Assembly: GCF_017349295.1 (NCBI RefSeq)
Contig: NZ_JAFMPK010000044.1
Location: 1-64,000 of the forward strand
Source of the DNA: Myceligenerans salitolerans
Lineage (GTDB): Bacteria > Actinomycetota > Actinomycetes > Actinomycetales > Cellulomonadaceae
Length of the DNA stretch: 64,000 bases
Direction: 5' to 3'
The position numbers and the translations under genes are program-made. Positions 25,985 through 35,129 of this stretch are shown one piece after another (positions within the stretch are counted from its first letter, which is position 1; every line of letters starts with the position of its first letter). The notes under the pieces were generated by a model that was given only the letters and a program-made list of their open reading frames with translations, was not told the DNA's origin and ran no database searches.

Positions 25985-28279
25985 TCACACCACCGCCGAC
26001 GCCTTCTCCTCGCTCGCCTCCGAGGCACCGTTCTCCCGGTTGGCGCGGATCTTCGTCCAGGCGACCGCACCGAGCGCGATCGCTGCCGCGGCGAGCGCGA
26101 TGCCGATGCGGAGCGCGTGGTTCGCGTCGGCCGGGATCGACATCGCCACGACGGCGGGCGCGATCAGCAGCGCCACGAGGTTCATCACCTTGATGAGCGG
26201 GTTGATGGCCGGACCGGCCGTGTCCTTGAACGGGTCGCCCACGGTGTCGCCGATGATCGTCGCCTCGTGCGCCTCGGAGCCCTTGCCGCCGTAGTGACCG
26301 TCCTCGACGATCTTCTTCGCGTTGTCCCAGGCACCCCCCGAGTTCGCGAGGAAGATCGCCATGAGCACGCCCGCACCGATCGCGCCACCGAGGAAGCCCG
26401 CCAGCGGCCCGACACCGAGACCGAAGCCCACGGCGATGGGAGCGAAGGCGGCGAGGAGACCCGGCGTCGCGAGCTCACGCAGCGAGTCCCGCGTGCAGAT
26501 GTCGACCACGCGGCCGTACTGCGGACGCTCGTCGAACGTCATGATGCCCGGGTGCTCGCGGAACTGGCGCCGCACCTCGAAGACGATCGCCCCGGCCGCG
26601 CGGGTCACCGCGTCGATCGCCAGGCCCGAGAACAGGAAGACCGTCGCGCCGCCCAGGATCACGCCCACGAGGGTGACCGGGCTGATGATCTGGTAGTCGA
26701 GCATGGAGGTGACCAGGCCGCGTCCCTGCTCCTCGACGCCTGCCAGGGCGTGGGTCACCGCCTCCGCGTACGAGCCGAACAGCGCGGTGGCCGCGAGCAC
26801 CGCCGTCGCGATGGCGATGCCCTTCGTGATGGCCTTGGTGGTGTTCCCGACAGCGTCCAGGTCGGTGAGGATCTGTGCGCCCTCCTCGTCGACCTCGCCG
26901 GACATCTCCGCGATGCCCTGCGCGTTGTCGCTGACCGGGCCGAAGGTGTCCATCGCCACGATGACGCCCACCGTCGTGAGCAGACCGCAACCGGCCAGCG
27001 CCACGAGGAACAGCGCGAGCCACACCGAGCCGCCGGCCAGGAGGAACACGGCGCAGATCGCCGCGGCGATCGTGCCGGCCGTGAAGACCGCCGACTCGAA
27101 GCCCACGCCGATGCCCGACAGCACCACGGTCGCCGCGCCGGTGCGCGAGGTCGCTGCCACGTGTGCGGTCGGCTTCTTGTTGGTGTCCGTGAAGTAGCCG
27201 GTGATCCACAGGATGACGCCGGCCAGGACCACGCCGACGAGCACAGCCACCGATGCCACGATGCGGGGGTCGATCCCGCTGACGTCGCCGAGGTCCGCCG
27301 TGCCGTCGAGCTGCTCGAAGGAGCCCGGCAGATAGACGAATGCCGCGATACCCGCCAGCACCGCACCCATGAGCGCCGAGATGTAGAAGCCCCGGTTGAT
27401 GGCGGTGAGCCCGCTCTCCGACCCGCGCACCCTGGTGATGAACACGCCCAGCAGCGCGACGAGCGCACCGATGGCGGTGACGATCAGGGGGAACACCAGG
27501 CCCTGCTCACCCATCGCGGCCTTGCCCAGGATGAGGGCGGCCACCAGCGTCACGGCGTAGGACTCGAACAGGTCGGCCGCCATACCGGCGCAGTCCCCGA
27601 CGTTGTCCCCCACGTTGTCGGCGATCGTGGCGGCGTTGCGGGGGTCGTCCTCCGGGATGCCCTGCTCGACCTTGCCGACCAGGTCGGCGCCGACATCGGC
27701 CGCCTTGGTGAAGATGCCACCGCCGACACGCATGAACATCGCGAGGAGGGCCGCGCCGAAACCGAAGCCCTCCAGGACACCGGGTGCCTGCTCACGGTAG
27801 ATGATCACGACGATCGCGGCGCCGAGGAGGCCGAGGCCCACCACCGACATGCCGACGACGCCGCCGGTGCGGAACGCGATCCGCGCCCCCTCGGCCCGGC
27901 CACCGGGGCGCGTCGCCGCGGAGGCGACGCGCACGTTCGCCCGCACCGCCAGCCACATCCCGAGGTAGCCGATCGCGGCGGAGAATCCGGCGCCGAACAG
28001 GAACGCGACGGACCTGCCGACGCGCACCCCGCTCTCGCCCGGGAGCAGGAAGAGCAACGCGAACACGACCACCGCGAAGAGGGCGAGCGTGCGGAACTGG
28101 CGGTTGAGATAGGCCGAGGCGCCCTCCTGCACCCCTTGAGCGATGTCCTGCATCTTGGGGGTGCCTTCAGGTGCGGCGAGGACCTGCCTGCGCAGCACGA
28201 ACGCGCAGACGAGTGCGCCTACGGCAATGAGGGCGATCACCGTGACAACGGTGATGCTGGTGGAGCCGAGTGTGAGCAT
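25985..28279 (-). CDS. hppA: Membrane-bound proton-translocating pyrophosphatase (K+-independent type)
   Basis: The 764-residue, roughly 16-span pump has the pyrophosphate-binding signature DVGADLVGKVEQGIPEDDPR and the metal-binding motif DNVGDNVGDCAG. It hydrolyses cytosolic PPi and pumps H+ across the membrane. The segment GNTTKAITKG has Lys and Thr at the two positions that separate K+-independent from K+-dependent enzymes, so this is the K+-independent H+ type by family rules. The C-terminus ends in a short Glu/Ser-rich cytoplasmic tail. Start ATG begins MLTLGSTSITVVTVIAL. It stands as its own transcription unit. Confidence 0.95.
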   Translation of the reverse strand: MLTLGSTSITVVTVIALIAVGALVCAFVLRRQVLAAPEGTPKMQDIAQGVQEGASAYLNRQFRTLALFAVVVFALLFLLPGESGVRVGRSVAFLFGAGFSAAIGYLGMWLAVRANVRVASAATRPGGRAEGARIAFRTGGVVGMSVVGLGLLGAAIVVIIYREQAPGVLEGFGFGAALLAMFMRVGGGIFTKAADVGADLVGKVEQGIPEDDPRNAATIADNVGDNVGDCAGMAADLFESYAVTLVAALILGKAAMGEQGLVFPLIVTAIGALVALLGVFITRVRGSESGLTAINRGFYISALMGAVLAGIAAFVYLPGSFEQLDGTADLGDVSGIDPRIVASVAVLVGVVLAGVILWITGYFTDTNKKPTAHVAATSRTGAATVVLSGIGVGFESAVFTAGTIAAAICAVFLLAGGSVWLALFLVALAGCGLLTTVGVIVAMDTFGPVSDNAQGIAEMSGEVDEEGAQILTDLDAVGNTTKAITKGIAIATAVLAATALFGSYAEAVTHALAGVEEQGRGLVTSMLDYQIISPVTLVGVILGGATVFLFSGLAIDAVTRAAGAIVFEVRRQFREHPGIMTFDERPQYGRVVDICTRDSLRELATPGLLAAFAPIAVGFGLGVGPLAGFLGGAIGAGVLMAIFLANSGGAWDNAKKIVEDGHYGGKGSEAHEATIIGDTVGDPFKDTAGPAINPLIKVMNLVALLIAPAVVAMSIPADANHALRIGIALAAAAIALGAVAWTKIRANRENGASEASEEKASAVV

Positions 28280-28398
28280 CCGTCCTCCTCGACGGGGGAT
28301 TCCATGAACGGGTCATGACCCTTGGTGGGTATGGAACGTCCCGCCGGCAACGTTGGCAGCGGGAATGCGCCGAGTGTACCTGCATGTGACACCGGTCA

Positions 28399-29136
28399 CT
28401 AGCGGGCGGGATCCACCGCCCGGAACAGCCGCTCGACGTCCGTGAGGTCCGGGAGCACCGCGTCGGCACCGGCCTCACGGAGCGCCGCGGTCGATGTCCG
28501 GCCGGCGGCCACGCCCACGACGCGCGCCCCGCCTTCCACACCGGTACGCACATCTTCGAGCGAATCGCCCACGATCACGGTGTTCGTCCGGGTAAAGCGC
28601 GCGCCGTAACGCTCCTCCGCGCGCCTCTGGGCGATCGCGACCAGAGCGGGGCGGTGCTCGTCGTCGGACGCGTACGCGCCCGCGTCGAGATCGATGTACC
28701 GGTCGAGCCCGAACGCCCGGAGTTTGAGGCGGGCGTTCGGCTCGAGGTTGCCGGTGACGACGGCCGGTACGAACCCGTCGGCGGCCGCGACCGCGGTGAC
28801 GGCCGCCCTCGCCCCCGGCATGAGGGAACCGTCGCGCCGCACGTCGTCCTCATGAGCGGCCAGCCGTTCCGGCACCACCTTCAGCATCCGGGACAGCAGT
28901 TGTTCGAGGTCGTCCTCGGGCACGGCGTTGTCCAGCAGCAGTCCACGGATGGCGCGCGGCATGGTCACCCCCGTGCCGCGCGCCGGAAAGCGCCTCGCGG
29001 GGCGTCCGACGACCTCCTCGAACGCCTCGCGATACGCCGTGCGGTCCACGTCGCCGACGTAGATCAGGGTCCGGTCGATGTCCCACAGCAGAAGGATGGT
29101 GCCGGGTTCCCCGCGTGCCGTGGAACTGGAGCTCAT
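28399..29136 (-). CDS. HAD-superfamily phosphatase (phosphoglycolate phosphatase-like)
   Basis: Motif I is LWDIDRTLI (Asp-x-Asp nucleophile), motif II VVTGN with the conserved Thr, and motif IV VGDSLEDV, with a helical cap between I and II. This fits small-molecule phosphatases of the Gph/PgmB type. The substrate cannot be fixed from sequence. The gene begins 9 nt after the XRE-TPR regulator stop, so the two form an operon. The opening 13 residues are Ser/Thr-rich, and a shorter start near the core strand is possible. Confidence 0.82.
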   Translation of the reverse strand: MSSSSTARGEPGTILLLWDIDRTLIYVGDVDRTAYREAFEEVVGRPARRFPARGTGVTMPRAIRGLLLDNAVPEDDLEQLLSRMLKVVPERLAAHEDDVRRDGSLMPGARAAVTAVAAADGFVPAVVTGNLEPNARLKLRAFGLDRYIDLDAGAYASDDEHRPALVAIAQRRAEERYGARFTRTNTVIVGDSLEDVRTGVEGGARVVGVAAGRTSTAALREAGADAVLPDLTDVERLFRAVDPAR

Positions 29137-29145
29137 CTCACCTCA

Positions 29146-30852
29146 CTACGCCAGCACGGCGATCCGCTCGGTGAGGTTGCGCGCCCCGGCGTGCGACCGA
29201 CCGCGAGTGGTGCGGCGGGCGGCGGTGCGCACGTCGCCCGCCACGTCGGTGAGGTGCTTGCGCAGCCGCGCCGACTGCACGCGCTCTGCCAGCGTCACCA
29301 CCTCGCCGCCCGTGGCGCACGCGGCGTCGAGGTCGCCCGCCCGGGCGTACGCCTGCGCCGCCCGCGACAGGAAGAGGCCGCGGGTGCGCTGTTCGGTCGG
29401 GTTCAGCCCCTCGGCCGCGCGCCCGAACGACTGGACCGCGGCGGCGGTGTCCCCCATGGCCAGGCTGGCCGACGCCGTCTGCCCGTGGATCTCCCCCTCG
29501 TTCATCCAGTAGATCCAGTGCGGGTCGTCCTTGCCCGGGCCCTTCACACAGAGCTCGGCCGCCGTACCCAGCGCCCGCCGCACCGCCTCGCGCTCTCCGA
29601 GCAAGGCGTGGCCGCGGGCCTGCCGGGTGAGCAGCACCGCCTCCAGGTGCGGCACGTCGAAGCCGCGGACCTGCTGCCGGCCGGCCTGGGCCGCGACGAT
29701 GGCGTCCCGCGGACGGTCGTTCGCATATGCGTGGATGGCCAGGTAGGACAGGGCGCCTGCACCGAGGCGGGCGTCCTGGGCGGTGTGCGCCGCCCGGAGC
29801 GAGCCGAGCAGGTAGGCCTGCGCCGCCGCGTGCCGGTCCGCGTCGAAGGCGTACCATCCGGCCTGCGCCGCCGTGTCGGCGGCGACGCCCGCGAGGCGAC
29901 GCCCGACCGACTCGTCGAAGTTCCCGTGCTCGAGCGCCCGCAGCACGAGAGCGAGGTGGGCGCGCGCCATGTCCGCGACACTACCGCTGCCCGCGCCCGC
30001 ATCCATCATCCGCAGCTGATCGGTGGTGCCCTGCAGGTGGTCGCACATCTGCTGGGTCACCCGCGCGCCCCCGACGGTCCGCCGCAGGAGCTCCGTCTCC
30101 TCCGTGCCCCAGTGGTGCACGTAGGCGGCGAGCGTGAGACCGCTGAGCACGGCCGCGTTGCCAGGGTTCGGCTCGGCGAACTGCAGCGCGGACGCTGGTT
30201 CCTCGACGGACACGTCGGTCCGGAGCGCCGCCCGCAGCGCGAGCGTCAGGCGGTCGTTGGTCCACGGCTCGACCGGGTCCAGCATCGGGTCGGTCAGGCT
30301 CGGCGCGACGTCGTTGTCAGCCGTGCCGTCCACCGCCGCGGGGACCTTGCGTGCCGCCTCGATCTTCTTCCTGGCCACGGTCCGGACCGAACCCGTGGTG
30401 GGCTTCGCGCCACCGGCCACCGGCCGGCCGCTCGCCGAACGCTCGACGTCGGCGCCTTCGCCGCGCGACGCCCCGGGCAGCGGCAGACGCACGAGGTCCA
30501 CCGGCGTGCCGAGCCCCGACAGGAACTGCACCACACGGGCGACGTCGGTCAGCTTGCGGTCACCGCACTCGAGCATCGACAGGTAGGACTGGCTCAGCCC
30601 CGTCAGCGCGGCGACGTCCTCCTGACGCAGCGGGACGAGCTGGCGCACCATGCGGCTCACCTGGCCGAAGTCCCAGTCCTCCAGCGCGGAACGCACCCCC
30701 GCGTCGTCCCAGACGTGCGCCGGAACGGTCGGGAGCTCGACCACCGGGACGCGCTCGGTGCGCCGGCACGCGGCGCACTGCTCCTCGGAGTTGTATCGGC
30801 TCAACACGCAACCGCATCGAGCGCACGTTCGTGACTTTCTGCTACTGGGCAT
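29146..30852 (-). CDS. Large XRE regulator with Cys-rich N-terminus and TPR-like domain
   Basis: The N-terminus has a CxxCxC-x10-CxxC arrangement (C10, C13, C15, C26, C29), probably a small zinc ribbon. An XRE helix-turn-helix lies near residues 65-115 (LTGLSQSYLSMLECGDRKLT). The remaining 400 residues are helical and Ala-rich, as in TPR regulators of Streptomyces that bind peptides or small signals. ATG 30852 follows a ggggagg site by 7 nt, deciding the start against ATG 30882. It precedes the HAD gene in an operon. The zinc-ribbon/HTH/TPR combination is uncommon in my experience; target unknown. Confidence 0.8.
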   Translation of the reverse strand: MPSSRKSRTCARCGCVLSRYNSEEQCAACRRTERVPVVELPTVPAHVWDDAGVRSALEDWDFGQVSRMVRQLVPLRQEDVAALTGLSQSYLSMLECGDRKLTDVARVVQFLSGLGTPVDLVRLPLPGASRGEGADVERSASGRPVAGGAKPTTGSVRTVARKKIEAARKVPAAVDGTADNDVAPSLTDPMLDPVEPWTNDRLTLALRAALRTDVSVEEPASALQFAEPNPGNAAVLSGLTLAAYVHHWGTEETELLRRTVGGARVTQQMCDHLQGTTDQLRMMDAGAGSGSVADMARAHLALVLRALEHGNFDESVGRRLAGVAADTAAQAGWYAFDADRHAAAQAYLLGSLRAAHTAQDARLGAGALSYLAIHAYANDRPRDAIVAAQAGRQQVRGFDVPHLEAVLLTRQARGHALLGEREAVRRALGTAAELCVKGPGKDDPHWIYWMNEGEIHGQTASASLAMGDTAAAVQSFGRAAEGLNPTEQRTRGLFLSRAAQAYARAGDLDAACATGGEVVTLAERVQSARLRKHLTDVAGDVRTAARRTTRGRSHAGARNLTERIAVLA

Positions 30853-31113
30853 TTCGCCAGCCTCCCCCTGTTGGCAACCCATGACGTTGTCGTTGTATGA
30901 CCGACTTTCCCAGATGATTCGTCAAATCGCTCTTCGACTGAGCAGATTACTTCCGTGATATCACCGTGAAGGCGTGCGTGCATGAGGAACAGGCCAAGAA
31001 TTCACCCGCTCCGGGAAGAACAGTTGGGGCCGTCGTCGCAGGCCAGAGTGCCAGGCCGCCCGCGCGGGCCAAAATCGGCAGAAACCGCACGGGCGGCGGA
31101 GGATCTTGTCGCC

Positions 31114-32529
31114 TCAGCCCGTCAGCACCGCCGTCATGGCCCGCGACAGGTACCAGGGGTCCACCACGGCCGTCATCTCGCGGGCCGAGTGCATGGACAG
31201 GAGCGCCACGCCGACGTCGACCGTCCTGATGCCGAGCCGTGTCGCACTGATCGGGCCGATCGTCGACCCGCACGGCACGTCGTTGTGCGACACGAACTCC
31301 TGGCTCGGCACGCCCGCCGCCGCACACGCCGCGTTCCAGGCGGCCGCACCGTGTGCGTCGGTCGCGTACCGCTGGTTGGCGTTGATCTTCAGGATCGGGC
31401 CGCCGCCCGCCACGGGCCGGTTCGCCGGGTCGTGGCGTTCCGGGTAGTTGGGGTGCACCGCGTGCCCGACGTCGGACGAGACGTGGAGCGATCCGGCGAA
31501 CGACCGTGCGCGGTCCTCCGCGGACGCACCGAGCGCGGCATGGATCCGGCCCAGCACGTCCTCCAGGAACGGCCCGGCGGCGCCCGACCTCGAGGCGGAA
31601 CCGATCTCCTCGTGGTCGAACGCCGCGAGCACGGCGATGCGCCCGCTCGCGGCGGCGTTCGCCGCTCCGTTCGCGGCGGTGCCCGACGACGGCGCGCCGC
31701 CGGCCTTCCCCTTCTTCCCGCCGTTCACCCGGGCGAGCAGGGCGGTCAGTGCGGCGTGCGTGGACAGCAGGTTGTCCAGGCGGCCGGAGGCGAACATCGA
31801 CTGTCCCGCGCCGAAGGTCCGCGGCGGCTGGGTGTCGGCGACCACGACGTCGTACCCGGCGATCGTGGCCGGGTCGACCGCCTGGGGCGCCAGTTCCGCG
31901 AGCACGTCCGCGCCGGACAGGTCACCCAGTCCCCATACCGGCTGGGTGTGCCGCTGCGGCTCGAGCTTCAGCCCGTCGTTCGCACCGCGGTCGAGGTGGA
32001 TCGCGAGCTGCGGGATGCGGAGCAGCGGCCCCGTCCGCACGAGGTGCTCGGTGCCCTCGGTCGTCACCACCCGGCCCGCGAGCTCGAGCTCCCGGTCCAG
32101 CCACGAGTTGAGCAGCGGCCCGCCGTAGACCTCGACGCCGGCCTGCCACCAGCCGTGCGCACCGGTGGTCGGCCTGGGCTTGAGCTTGAACCCGGGTGAG
32201 TCGGTGTGAGCGCCGAGGATCGTGAACGCGGAGTCCGGACCGGCGTCGGCCGGGATCGCGAACGCGATCACCGAACCGTCACGGACGACGACGTACCGGC
32301 CGCCGGGCACCACGTGCCAGGCATCGTTCTCGTCCAGCGCGACGAACCCCGCCACCCTGGCACGGCGCGTGACCTCGGCGGCCGCGTGATATGAGGACGG
32401 CGACGCGGCGACGAACGCGCCGAGGTCCTCGACGTGCTGCTTGGCCGCCTTCGGCGCCGGCTGGCGTGGCGGGATCGACGGCGGCAGCGGCGGGCTCGGA
32501 ACGGGCGGGTTCGAATTCTGAGGACTCAC
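31114..32529 (-). CDS. apeB: M18-family aminopeptidase
   Basis: The dinuclear zinc site of M18 enzymes is visible: GAHTDSPGFKLKP (His-x-Asp), DHEEIGS with the catalytic Glu pair, and a C-terminal LSMHSAREM histidine. HPNYPERHDP is a family-specific loop. These enzymes remove N-terminal residues from cytosolic peptides as large oligomers. GTG 32529 (VSPQNSNPPV) starts a Pro-rich leader before the first conserved helix; upstream codons look like read-through of noncoding DNA. A Gly/Ala/Lys-rich insertion lies before DHEEIG (around residues 260-300). Confidence 0.9.
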   Translation of the reverse strand: MSPQNSNPPVPSPPLPPSIPPRQPAPKAAKQHVEDLGAFVAASPSSYHAAAEVTRRARVAGFVALDENDAWHVVPGGRYVVVRDGSVIAFAIPADAGPDSAFTILGAHTDSPGFKLKPRPTTGAHGWWQAGVEVYGGPLLNSWLDRELELAGRVVTTEGTEHLVRTGPLLRIPQLAIHLDRGANDGLKLEPQRHTQPVWGLGDLSGADVLAELAPQAVDPATIAGYDVVVADTQPPRTFGAGQSMFASGRLDNLLSTHAALTALLARVNGGKKGKAGGAPSSGTAANGAANAAASGRIAVLAAFDHEEIGSASRSGAAGPFLEDVLGRIHAALGASAEDRARSFAGSLHVSSDVGHAVHPNYPERHDPANRPVAGGGPILKINANQRYATDAHGAAAWNAACAAAGVPSQEFVSHNDVPCGSTIGPISATRLGIRTVDVGVALLSMHSAREMTAVVDPWYLSRAMTAVLTG

Positions 32530-32563
32530 GGGCACATTATGCGCGCCGGCCCGGTCCGGCCCG

Positions 32564-34039
32564 TCAGCCGGCCGCGGGGTCCGTCCCGAGGAAGGTGCGC
32601 CAGGTCCCGTCCGGCTCGATCGACATGCGCCAGCCGTGGTAGGCACCGCCGGCGGCCCGCCACGCGTCGGCCTGGGCCCGGGTGGCGAAGCCCATCTCGA
32701 CGGCGTAGTCCCAGGCGACCGGGTCGTCCTGGTACTCCGGCGAGGCAACGGTCGGCCACACGTGGTTCCCCGTGCCGGGGTCGACGACGGCGGTCCCGCT
32801 CAGCAGGGCCACGAGCTTCGCGTACACGTCGTCCTCCCCCTCCGGAAGGGCGAACCGCTCCGCCACCGAGACCTCCGCGGCCCGGTGGAGCTGGGTGACA
32901 CCGGGCTCCTCGACGAGCTCGAGCGCGTCCACGTCACAGGCGAGGGCGGCGTCCACCAGGGCCCGTGCCGTGCGAGCCACCGGCTCGGGCTCGAAGGAGA
33001 AGTCGCTCGTGTCGTCGAGCCCCGCGGCCGAGCAGTCGCCCGGTGCGTCGCCCGCCTCCGCCTCTCCGGACCCGCCCGCGCCGTCCGAGCCCGTCCCCGC
33101 GCCGGGCCCGTTCCCGTCGCCGGACGACCCGGGGTCACCGGACGGCTCGTTTCCCGGCCCGTCCGGCGACGTGTCCTGCGCGTCCCCGAACGGCGCCTCG
33201 TCCAACCCGGCGACCGAACCCCCGGGCAGCACCTCGACGACGACGGGTTCGCCCGCGACGTAGTCAGCACTTCCCGCCGTGACGTCGGTCCACAGGATCG
33301 GATAGACGGTGTAGGCACCCGCCGGGAGCGGCTGCTCGTACGGCACCGGCCGGGAGGACGGGATGTCCTCGAACCCCTCGGGAGGCATGCACGTGTTGCC
33401 GGTCGACAGGTAGTCCTCGGTCCGCCCCACCCCGGTCTCGTCGAACGCGACCTGGTGCGGTTCCGGATCGAAGTACGAGGGGAGGCGCGCGATCTGGCCG
33501 TCCCGCACCCAGACGGTCCCGGGCGGGAACTCCAGGTGTCCCGGGAAGTCCGCGGACTCGCCCTCGACGGTCAGGTCCAGCCACGGAATCTCCTCGCCCC
33601 CGGCGCGATCGACGTACAGTCCCTCGATCTCGATCGCGTACCCGTCGGCGGACCGGGGAACCACGTCCTCGCCCGCTCCGCAGGCGAGCGGGGTCCCCTC
33701 GTAGATGTCGGAGGGCAGGTACCCGTCCAGGATCGTGTCCTGGGTCGGACCCGGTTGCACCGTGACCGTGTCCGACGGCGTGGGGTCTGCGGGGAGGAGG
33801 GCCTCGTCGTCGAACGGCGACAACTGGGCCGCCCCCACGGCGAGCCCGCCGACGACAGCGAGCGCCGTGGCTCCGATCCCGCCGATCTTCGTGGCGCGAC
33901 GCCGGTGGACCCGGTCGCGGACGACGCCGAACTGCAGGTGCATCTCTTCCGTCTCGCCTCCGGGCATCGCGTCGGCGGCGCCGTGCAGTGCGCCGGAAAG
34001 GAAGTCCGCGTCGTCTCGCTCGGGCAGGTTGCTGGTCAT
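32564..34039 (-). CDS. Membrane protein paired with SigE-family sigma factor
   Basis: The 491-residue protein has a short cytoplasmic N-terminus (MTSNLPERDDADFLSG), one membrane span near residues 52-72, then a large external part containing a Pro/Gly/Ser/Asp-rich linker around residues 290-350. The start overlaps the sigma factor stop by ATGA, so the two are co-translated. By position and topology it may act as an anti-sigma or signal-sensing partner, but I see no recognised anti-sigma domain. A paralogous arrangement occurs at 36532-37988. Confidence 0.72.
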   Translation of the reverse strand: MTSNLPERDDADFLSGALHGAADAMPGGETEEMHLQFGVVRDRVHRRRATKIGGIGATALAVVGGLAVGAAQLSPFDDEALLPADPTPSDTVTVQPGPTQDTILDGYLPSDIYEGTPLACGAGEDVVPRSADGYAIEIEGLYVDRAGGEEIPWLDLTVEGESADFPGHLEFPPGTVWVRDGQIARLPSYFDPEPHQVAFDETGVGRTEDYLSTGNTCMPPEGFEDIPSSRPVPYEQPLPAGAYTVYPILWTDVTAGSADYVAGEPVVVEVLPGGSVAGLDEAPFGDAQDTSPDGPGNEPSGDPGSSGDGNGPGAGTGSDGAGGSGEAEAGDAPGDCSAAGLDDTSDFSFEPEPVARTARALVDAALACDVDALELVEEPGVTQLHRAAEVSVAERFALPEGEDDVYAKLVALLSGTAVVDPGTGNHVWPTVASPEYQDDPVAWDYAVEMGFATRAQADAWRAAGGAYHGWRMSIEPDGTWRTFLGTDPAAG

Positions 34040-34617
34040 GGGGCGGCCCTCCCTTCGGCCGGGCGGAGATCGTCGGGGCGGAGCAGGTCCCGGAGGTGGT
34101 CGGTGGCGTCCGACAGGTATCGCTTCACGGTGCCCTGTGCCGTCCCGAGCGCGTCGGCGATCTGCGGCACGGTGAGGTCGTCGAAGTAGCGCAGCACCAC
34201 GCAGGCTCTCTGGCGGGGCCCGAGCCGGGCGAGTGCCGCCATCACGTCGACCCGGGCGGTGGCCGCCGCGTCGGCACTCCTGCCGACGCCGTCGTCGGCG
34301 AGGAGGTGCTTGATGTCGTACCAGCGCTGCCGCTTGCGGTAGCCGTCGAGGTAGAGGGTGAGGATGGCACGTCGCACGTAGCCCTCGGTGTTCTCGAGCG
34401 GCGAGTCGTCCAGCGTGTGCACGTGCGTTCCCCGCTCGCTCCCCGCCGGGCGCCGGGCACGGCCGGCCGGTCCGCGCAGGCGGGAGAAGACCTTGACGAG
34501 TGCGTCCTGCACCAGGTCCTCCGCGAGCGCGCGGTCGCCGGCGAGCATGTAGGCGTAGCGGACCAGCGCGTTGCCGCGCGTGGCCATCAGCTCGCCGAGC
34601 TCGTCCTCCCACGCCAC
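34036..34617 (-). CDS. SigE-family ECF RNA polymerase sigma factor
   Basis: Region 2 is seen in ALVRYAYMLAGDRALAEDLVQDAL and region 4 in VVLRYFDDLTVPQIADALG followed by TAQGTVKRYLSDA. The GDxxxAEDL-x-QDAL form matches the SigE family typical of actinobacteria. Start is a GTG (VAWEDELGEL). Residues 55-75 hold a basic, Arg/Pro-rich spacer between regions 2 and 4. Translation is coupled to the downstream membrane protein. Confidence 0.9.
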   Translation of the reverse strand: MAWEDELGELMATRGNALVRYAYMLAGDRALAEDLVQDALVKVFSRLRGPAGRARRPAGSERGTHVHTLDDSPLENTEGYVRRAILTLYLDGYRKRQRWYDIKHLLADDGVGRSADAAATARVDVMAALARLGPRQRACVVLRYFDDLTVPQIADALGTAQGTVKRYLSDATDHLRDLLRPDDLRPAEGRAAP

Positions 34618-34822
34618 GATGCGTCACCTCTCCGTGGATCTTCTCCGGCTCGTTCTGCCGGACACACTGACCATGACGCGCGGGGTGTGCGGATCGTTGC
34701 CTCGGTGGTGTGCCGGGTACCGGAAGCGCCTCGGCCCATCATCCGCCCTTCACACCCAGGTGCGGACCAGCGCGGGCAGCGCTGTGATGATCCTGGAAAC
34801 CACTGAACAGGGGAGGATGCTC

Positions 34823-35056
34823 GTGCACGTGCGATTTCTCGGGAAGGATCCCGCCTCGGAGCCTGACGGTTCCCCGACGCTCTTCGCGACGGACCGAACG
34901 GATCGGGCGACGTACGTCGTCCAGGGTTGGAAAGTGACGGATGCTCAGGTACGGCAGGAGGTCGGCGAGTTGCCCGAGCACGAGGACATCGTTGAGGTGC
35001 CCGAGGAGGTGCTGGTGATGTGGGCGAGGCGTTATCAGGAAGCGGTCATCCGTTAG
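34823..35056 (+). CDS. Small protein found beside XRE-DUF5753 regulators
   Basis: This 77-residue protein reads HVRFLGKDPASEPDGSPT at its start and contains TYVVQGWKV. Similar small proteins commonly accompany XRE-DUF5753 genes in Streptomyces, from memory of such loci. I chose GTG 34823 because gggagg ends 6 nt before it, whereas ATG 34817 would touch the ribosome site. It is encoded 73 nt before the XRE gene on the same strand. Its role is unknown; it may be a partner or target of the regulator. Confidence 0.72.
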   Translation: MHVRFLGKDPASEPDGSPTLFATDRTDRATYVVQGWKVTDAQVRQEVGELPEHEDIVEVPEEVLVMWARRYQEAVIR

Positions 35057-35076
35057 TGTGATTCATCGCCTACTTG

Positions 35077-35089
35077 GGTATCCGATACC
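35077..35089. promoter_or_regulatory. Palindrome before the XRE-DUF5753 gene
   Basis: GGTATC-C-GATACC, a 6-bp inverted repeat around one base, lies 40 nt upstream of the XRE start in AT-richer DNA. It could be an autoregulatory operator. Confidence 0.4.
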
Positions 35090-35129
35090 TTGTCTTCGGT
35101 GATGTCTGCTGTTGCCGGATAGAAGAGAG

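Noticed and set aside
28340-28363. Imperfect dyad upstream of hppA
   Set aside because: 10 of 12 pairs match, but it has no T tract and could be chance in GC-rich DNA; neither operator nor terminator can be argued.
31055-31097. Terminator after apeB
   Set aside because: Only 8 bp of stem with a loop near 27 nt; too weak to call.
33000-33200. Repeat-like DNA in the 32564-34039 gene
   Set aside because: It encodes a disordered Gly/Ser/Pro/Asp linker with no clear repeat unit.
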